9,413 nucleotides of DNA from an uncultured Oscillospiraceae bacterium. Lineage in GTDB: Bacteria > Bacillota > Clostridia > Oscillospirales > Oscillospiraceae. Position numbers and translations under genes: made by a program. The stretch's first letter is position 1. Every line of letters starts with the position of its first letter. Under the pieces are notes generated by a model that saw nothing but the letters and a program-made list of their open reading frames with translations, was not told the DNA's origin and made no database searches. The stretch covers positions 1 to 9,413 of the forward strand of contig CAKTKV010000054.1 of the NCBI GenBank assembly GCA_934572355.1, read 5' to 3'. Positions 6,576 through 9,413 of the stretch are shown in pieces.

Positions 6576-7806
6576 CTGCACCGCTCCTTTTAACTGTTTT
6601 CTTTGCCTTTTCCGTCTTCTCGACAAGGCACTCCGCCCTGCCGTCTGAAAGAGAAAGGCTTATCCTGTCCCCAACGGAAATGTCGTTTACGCTTTTAACG
6701 CAGCTGCCGCCCTCGGTGCTTGCGATAGCGTATCCACGCGTCAGTACGCGCAGCGGGCTCATCGCGTCAAGCGACGCCGCAAGGCTTATAAAGCTCTGCC
6801 GGCATCCGTGCAGCTTACGCTCCTCGGCGGATATCATGCGCTCCCTTACCCTGTCAAGCTCAAGGCGCCTGTTGTCAAACTGCGCCGTTGGGTTTACCAT
6901 GACCTGCCTTGTCCGGAAGGCTTCAAGCCTGTCGGAGAGCTGGGCGAGCTTTTTGCGCATCGCCTGATCCTCACGGATGCTGTATCCGGAGATAAGCTCT
7001 GCTATCTCGCGCTGATCCGGCACGGCGATCTCCGCCGCGTTTGACGGAGTTGACGCGCGCCTGTCCGCAACATAGTCGGATATCGTGACGTCCGGTTCAT
7101 GGCCTACCGCGGATATCACCGGTATGCGCGATTCGTAAATAGCGCGCGCAACACGCTCATCATTGAAGGCCCACAGATCCTCAATAGACCCGCCGCCGCG
7201 CCCTGTGATTATCAGGTCGGCAACATCGAATTCGTTCGCGTACCGTATCGCGCCGACGATCTCAGGCGGTGCCTCCACCCCCTGCACGCGCACCGGCAGC
7301 AGCAGCACCTTCGTCATCGGCCAGCGGCGTCCGAGAATGCGGATCATGTCGTGTACCGCCGCGCCCGCGGAGGATGTTATGATCGCTATGCGCTCCGGAA
7401 ACTCCGGCAGCGGCTTTTTATGCGCGCGGTCAAACAGCCCTTCTTCCGAAAGCTTTGCCTTGAGCTGCTCGAAAGCAACTTGCAGATCTCCTGTGCCCTC
7501 CGGCATGAGCGCTGTGCAGTAGAGCTGATATGCGCCGTCTCTCGGGTAAACAGCGACACGCCCCCAGGCAGTGACGCCCATTCCGCTCTCCGGGCGAAAA
7601 CGAAGCTTTGAAGCGCTGCTTTTGAACATGACGCAGCGCAGACTGCTTTCGCTGTCCTTCAGTGTGAAATAGTGGTGACCTGAGGGGTATATCTTATAAT
7701 TTGAAAGCTCACCGCGGACGCATACATTTGCCAGCATCGCGTCCTGCTCGACTAAACCCTTTATGTAGTTGTTGAGCTCGGTTACGCTTATTGCCTGTCC
7801 GCTCAT
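6544..7806 (-). CDS. xseA: Exodeoxyribonuclease VII large subunit
   Basis: XseA is the catalytic large subunit of exonuclease VII, which degrades single-stranded DNA from both ends in repair and recombination. The 420-residue protein has an N-terminal OB-fold (about 1-100, including NVCVRGELSNYK 27-38 and GHHYFTLKD 43-51), and a catalytic region with RIAIITSSAGAAVHD (139-153), GRGGGSIEDLWAFNDE (202-217) and SAVGHEPDVTISDYVADRR (232-250) running into ASTPSNAAE. A coiled-coil stretch (about 265-345) and a C-terminal segment around SPLRVLTRGYAI (350-361) follow. It is slightly shorter than the E. coli protein (456), mainly in the coiled coil. The ATG at 7804-7806 overlaps the nusB TGA as ATGA and has only a weak purine stretch upstream, suggesting re-initiation coupled to nusB. 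The last 32 nt overlap xseB. In B. subtilis folD lies between nusB and xseA; it is absent here. Confidence 0.97.
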   Translation of the reverse strand: MSGQAISVTELNNYIKGLVEQDAMLANVCVRGELSNYKIYPSGHHYFTLKDSESSLRCVMFKSSASKLRFRPESGMGVTAWGRVAVYPRDGAYQLYCTALMPEGTGDLQVAFEQLKAKLSEEGLFDRAHKKPLPEFPERIAIITSSAGAAVHDMIRILGRRWPMTKVLLLPVRVQGVEAPPEIVGAIRYANEFDVADLIITGRGGGSIEDLWAFNDERVARAIYESRIPVISAVGHEPDVTISDYVADRRASTPSNAAEIAVPDQREIAELISGYSIREDQAMRKKLAQLSDRLEAFRTRQVMVNPTAQFDNRRLELDRVRERMISAEERKLHGCRQSFISLAASLDAMSPLRVLTRGYAIASTEGGSCVKSVNDISVGDRISLSLSDGRAECLVEKTEKAKKTVKRSGADGSKKAEREL

Positions 7807-8318
7807 TGCTCTGCCGTGACATCGGAGGCCTCGGCCTCCGCCGCGCCGGTATCAACGGCGGCGTCTATCGCTTCGCCGAACTCGCCGCGCATGAAGCCGC
7901 CGAGAACACCGTTGACGAACGAGACGACATCCGGCTCGTCATAGCCCTTGTCAAGCTCGACCGCCTCGTTTATCGCCGCTGCATTCGGGATATCTTCCAT
8001 ATACAGGATCTCGCAGATAGCGCAGCGCAGCACCGCAAGCGCGGTGCGGGAGATGCGCTCCAGCTTCCAGCCCTTGGCGTAGCGCTTTATATGCGCGTCG
8101 ATCTCGTCTTTGTGCTCATAGGTCAGTGCAGCGAGTGTGCGGATATACTCCAGCTGCTTTGTGTTCGGGTACTCGCTGTATAGCTCGTCCTCCGCGGCAA
8201 GCGTGTCGTAATGTCCGCGCTCGAAGAAGCTGTCAAACAGCTCCTGCGGTGCTTCCCCCGAGGAGGCTGCCGCAAAGCCGAGCTGTATCGCGATCTCGCG
8301 GGCAGTTGATCTGGTCAT
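7803..8318 (-). CDS. nusB: Transcription antitermination factor NusB
   Basis: NusB binds boxA RNA together with ribosomal protein S10 (NusE) and supports antitermination on rRNA operons. The all-helical fold pattern is visible: an N-terminal TRSTAREIAIQLGF (2-15) with the basic start expected for RNA contact, a central DEIDAHIKRYAKGWKLERIS (71-90), RTALAVLRCAICEILY (91-106), and the C-terminal PNAAAINEAVELDKGY (111-126) followed by SFVNGVLGGF (133-142). At 171 residues it is longer than usual (about 130-150); the excess is an acidic, alanine-rich tail from about residue 148. The ATG at 8316-8318 has GGAGGT at 8325-8330 with a 6-nt spacer. It lies 16 nt after asp23 and its stop overlaps the xseA start by 4 nt. 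An 8-bp inverted repeat (7823-7840) falls in the tail-coding part. Confidence 0.96.
   Translation of the reverse strand: MTRSTAREIAIQLGFAAASSGEAPQELFDSFFERGHYDTLAAEDELYSEYPNTKQLEYIRTLAALTYEHKDEIDAHIKRYAKGWKLERISRTALAVLRCAICEILYMEDIPNAAAINEAVELDKGYDEPDVVSFVNGVLGGFMRGEFGEAIDAAVDTGAAEAEASDVTAEQ
7823..7840. repeat. Inverted repeat at the end of nusB before xseA
   Basis: The arms CGGAGGCC and GGCCTCCG are perfect complements around a 2-nt centre, which as RNA would form a 7-bp GC-rich stem with a tetraloop. It lies in the codons for the acidic NusB tail, 16 nt before the xseA ATG, which itself has only a weak ribosome binding site. There is no following T-run. Confidence 0.5.
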
Positions 8319-8334
8319 CGCCGTACCTCCGTTC

Positions 8335-8697
8335 TTACTTGTCGAAAGCTATGCCGGAAACGTGAACGTTCACCTCAGCGTTCTCAATGCCGGTCGTCGC
8401 CTGAACGACGGAGAGTATCTTGTCCTGCACGGCCTTTGCCACGTTTACGATGTTGCAGCCGTACACGACCGTGATGATAATGTCGACGACAACGCGTCCG
8501 TCCTCGAACTGCACCTTGACACCCTTGGAGACGGACTTGAGCCCGATAAGCTCCGCAAGCTCGGCGCCCGCGGTGTTCGACAGGCCGGCCACACCCTCGA
8601 CCTCGCTCAGCACGGATTTGACCATGCTCATAATGACATCTTCGGAAATATTGATGCTGCCCTTTTCTTCCCGGCAGGTAATATAATTCTCGCCCAT
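8335..8697 (-). CDS. yqhY: Asp23/YqhY (Gls24) family protein
   Basis: This 120-residue protein belongs to the Asp23/Gls24 (DUF322) family, cytoplasmic or membrane-associated proteins tied to envelope stress and, for B. subtilis YqhY, to fatty-acid synthesis homeostasis. The family pattern is visible: GSINISEDVIMSMV (13-26), EVEGVAGL (32-39), the KGVKVQFEDGRVVVDIII stretch (58-75), VYGCNIVNVAKAVQDKI (78-94) and the closing ENAEVNVHVSGI (105-116). There is no membrane segment. A GTG at 8719-8721 would add eight residues, but the ATG at 8695-8697 has an excellent TAGGAGGT at 8703-8710 with a 5-nt spacer. It is the first gene after the spoIIIA terminator and probably the promoter-proximal gene of the run. 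In B. subtilis yqhY follows accB-accC; here no acc gene is next to it. The exact role is not known from sequence. Confidence 0.92.
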   Translation of the reverse strand: MGENYITCREEKGSINISEDVIMSMVKSVLSEVEGVAGLSNTAGAELAELIGLKSVSKGVKVQFEDGRVVVDIIITVVYGCNIVNVAKAVQDKILSVVQATTGIENAEVNVHVSGIAFDK

Positions 8698-8724
8698 GGT
8701 GAACCTCCTAAATGAAATCACAGT

Positions 8725-8753
8725 ATTTTACCACGGACAAATCAAAAAATAAA
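8725..8753 (-). promoter_or_regulatory. Candidate extended -10 promoter for the asp23-recN run
   Basis: The AT-rich gap between the spoIIIAH terminator and asp23 contains TAAAAT (8725-8730 on the minus strand; five of six bases match TATAAT) preceded by TGG, an extended -10 arrangement. A poor -35 match, TTTATT, lies at 8748-8753 with a 17-nt spacer. Initiation would fall near 8718 and leave a leader of about 20 nt carrying the strong TAGGAGGT site. The -35 is weak, so this is an inference from position and the -10; other T-rich arrangements in the gap are possible. Confidence 0.45.
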
Positions 8754-8784
8754 GTACAATAATCGAAATTTTATCATAAAAATG

Positions 8785-8820
8785 AAAAAACATACAGGAG
8801 CGCCAAAAAAAGCGCTCCTG
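8785..8820 (-). terminator. Rho-independent terminator after spoIIIAH
   Basis: Read on the minus strand, a perfect 9-bp stem (CAGGAGCGC paired with GCGCTCCTG, at 8812-8820 and 8795-8803) closes an 8-nt T-rich loop. After four bases a run of six T follows (8785-8790), then more T-rich sequence. It lies about 34 nt after the spoIIIAH stop and is oriented to end the spoIIIA transcript. It separates the sporulation operon from the asp23-recN run. Confidence 0.9.
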
Positions 8821-8853
8821 CATCGTTCCGCTCAAAGCTTGAACCAGCAGTGC

Positions 8854-9393
8854 TCAGGCCTTGACTTCTATTATATTCAACTGACTTGCGTCGTAGTCTG
8901 TCGAAGTGCATATCACATCCGTTATCCTCGCAACGGCCTCCTCGCTCAGCCCATCTGCCGGAGCCGGGACCGCGACCGTGACGCAGTCGTTGCCTATGTA
9001 TACGACACAGTCGGCAAAATCCTTAGCAATCAGAAGATTCTCTATCTGCGATTCCTGCATCGAGCACGCCGCCATTGCGGATATCGCGTTCATCGCGCTG
9101 TCTATCGTCTCCTGTGACGCTGCCTCCGAGGATGCCGCGGTCTGCAATAGTTCGAGAGCCTCATCTCTTGAGACCTGACGCGTCAGCCTTGCTTCGGCAA
9201 AGTATTCCGTACCGGAGACGAGCAGACTGTCTGCGAAATCCGTATCAGCCTCAAGCATGGCCTGATCCTCTGCGTAAACCATCTCCGCATCCGGCTTTCC
9301 CCATCTGTTGTTATAGGTCCAGTTGAGTACCACGGCGGCGCAAACAAACATCAGCACCGCCAGCATCGTGAGATTTCTTTTCCTGTTCTTCAT
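8854..9393 (-). CDS. spoIIIAH: Stage III sporulation protein AH
   Basis: SpoIIIAH is a mother-cell membrane protein whose extracellular domain binds forespore SpoIIQ across the intermembrane space, forming the feeding channel needed for late sigma-G activity during engulfment. The 179-residue protein has a short basic N-terminus (KNRKR), one transmembrane helix (about 8-25, LTMLAVLMFVCAAVVLNW) and then the periplasm-like domain. The diagnostic segment is EYFAEARLTRQVSRDEALE (63-81), followed by SQIENLLIAKDFADCVVYI (115-133), matching the YscJ/FliF-like ring-building fold. It is somewhat shorter than the B. subtilis protein (218), mostly in the linker. The ATG at 9391-9393 has AAGGAGGAG at 9405-9413 with an 11-nt spacer. 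As the last gene of the spoIIIA operon it should be sigma-E driven from upstream of the window, and a terminator follows it. This marks the organism as an endospore former or a recent relative of one. Confidence 0.95.
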   Translation of the reverse strand: MKNRKRNLTMLAVLMFVCAAVVLNWTYNNRWGKPDAEMVYAEDQAMLEADTDFADSLLVSGTEYFAEARLTRQVSRDEALELLQTAASSEAASQETIDSAMNAISAMAACSMQESQIENLLIAKDFADCVVYIGNDCVTVAVPAPADGLSEEAVARITDVICTSTDYDASQLNIIEVKA

Positions 9394-9413
9394 GACTGTC
9401 CGTTCTCCTCCTT

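Noticed and set aside
8030..8047. A 7-bp inverted repeat (GCACCGC/GCGGTGC, 4-nt centre) inside nusB.
   Set aside because: Mid-gene position with no start, stop or T-run nearby; this size is expected by chance in GC-rich coding sequence.
8362..8373. A perfect 12-base palindrome (GTGAACGTTCAC) near the end of asp23.
   Set aside because: It encodes conserved C-terminal residues (VNVH) of Asp23 and could be chance; a dimeric-repressor site inside a coding end has no further support.

Overview
The window is a tightly packed stretch of chromosome from an endospore-forming Firmicute. The best fit is class Clostridia, perhaps an Oscillospiraceae/Ruminococcaceae-type gut lineage. This rests on the sporulation gene spoIIIAH, strong AGGAGG-type ribosome binding sites, the gene order, and a moderately GC-rich composition judged by eye. 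All eleven genes lie on the minus strand, so the biological order runs from the right end of the window to the left.

The right end holds spoIIIAH, normally the last gene of the eight-gene spoIIIA operon that builds the mother cell-to-forespore channel. It is followed by a perfect rho-independent terminator (about 8785-8820) and a short AT-rich gap with a candidate extended -10 promoter. A near-continuous ten-gene run then extends to the left edge: asp23/yqhY, nusB, xseA, xseB, ispA, dxs, tlyA, nadK, argR and recN (cut by the window edge, about 80-110 C-terminal residues missing). Junctions range from a 32-nt overlap to a 42-nt gap. Two are 4-nt ATGA overlaps (nusB/xseA and dxs/tlyA). No internal terminator or clear internal promoter was seen, so this is probably one transcription unit.

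Functionally the run combines transcription antitermination and rRNA synthesis (NusB), DNA repair (exonuclease VII large and small subunits, RecN), the entry and a later prenyl-chain step of isoprenoid synthesis (Dxs, IspA), ribosomal RNA methylation (TlyA), NADP supply (NAD kinase), arginine regulation (ArgR) and an Asp23 envelope/lipid-homeostasis family protein. This is the classic Firmicutes block that usually continues into spoIVB and spo0A, which I would expect just beyond position 1. Compared with the Bacillus subtilis layout, accB-accC are absent between spoIIIAH and asp23, folD is absent between nusB and xseA, and nadK sits between tlyA and argR.

I found no mobile element, CRISPR array, tRNA, rRNA, phage gene or evident novel system. 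The items worth a second look are small: inverted repeats at two gene junctions, lineage-type substitutions in Dxs motifs, a TTG start for dxs, and an asp23 gene uncoupled from accBC. No gene-free stretch exceeds 300 bases; the longest is the roughly 156-nt gap between spoIIIAH and asp23.
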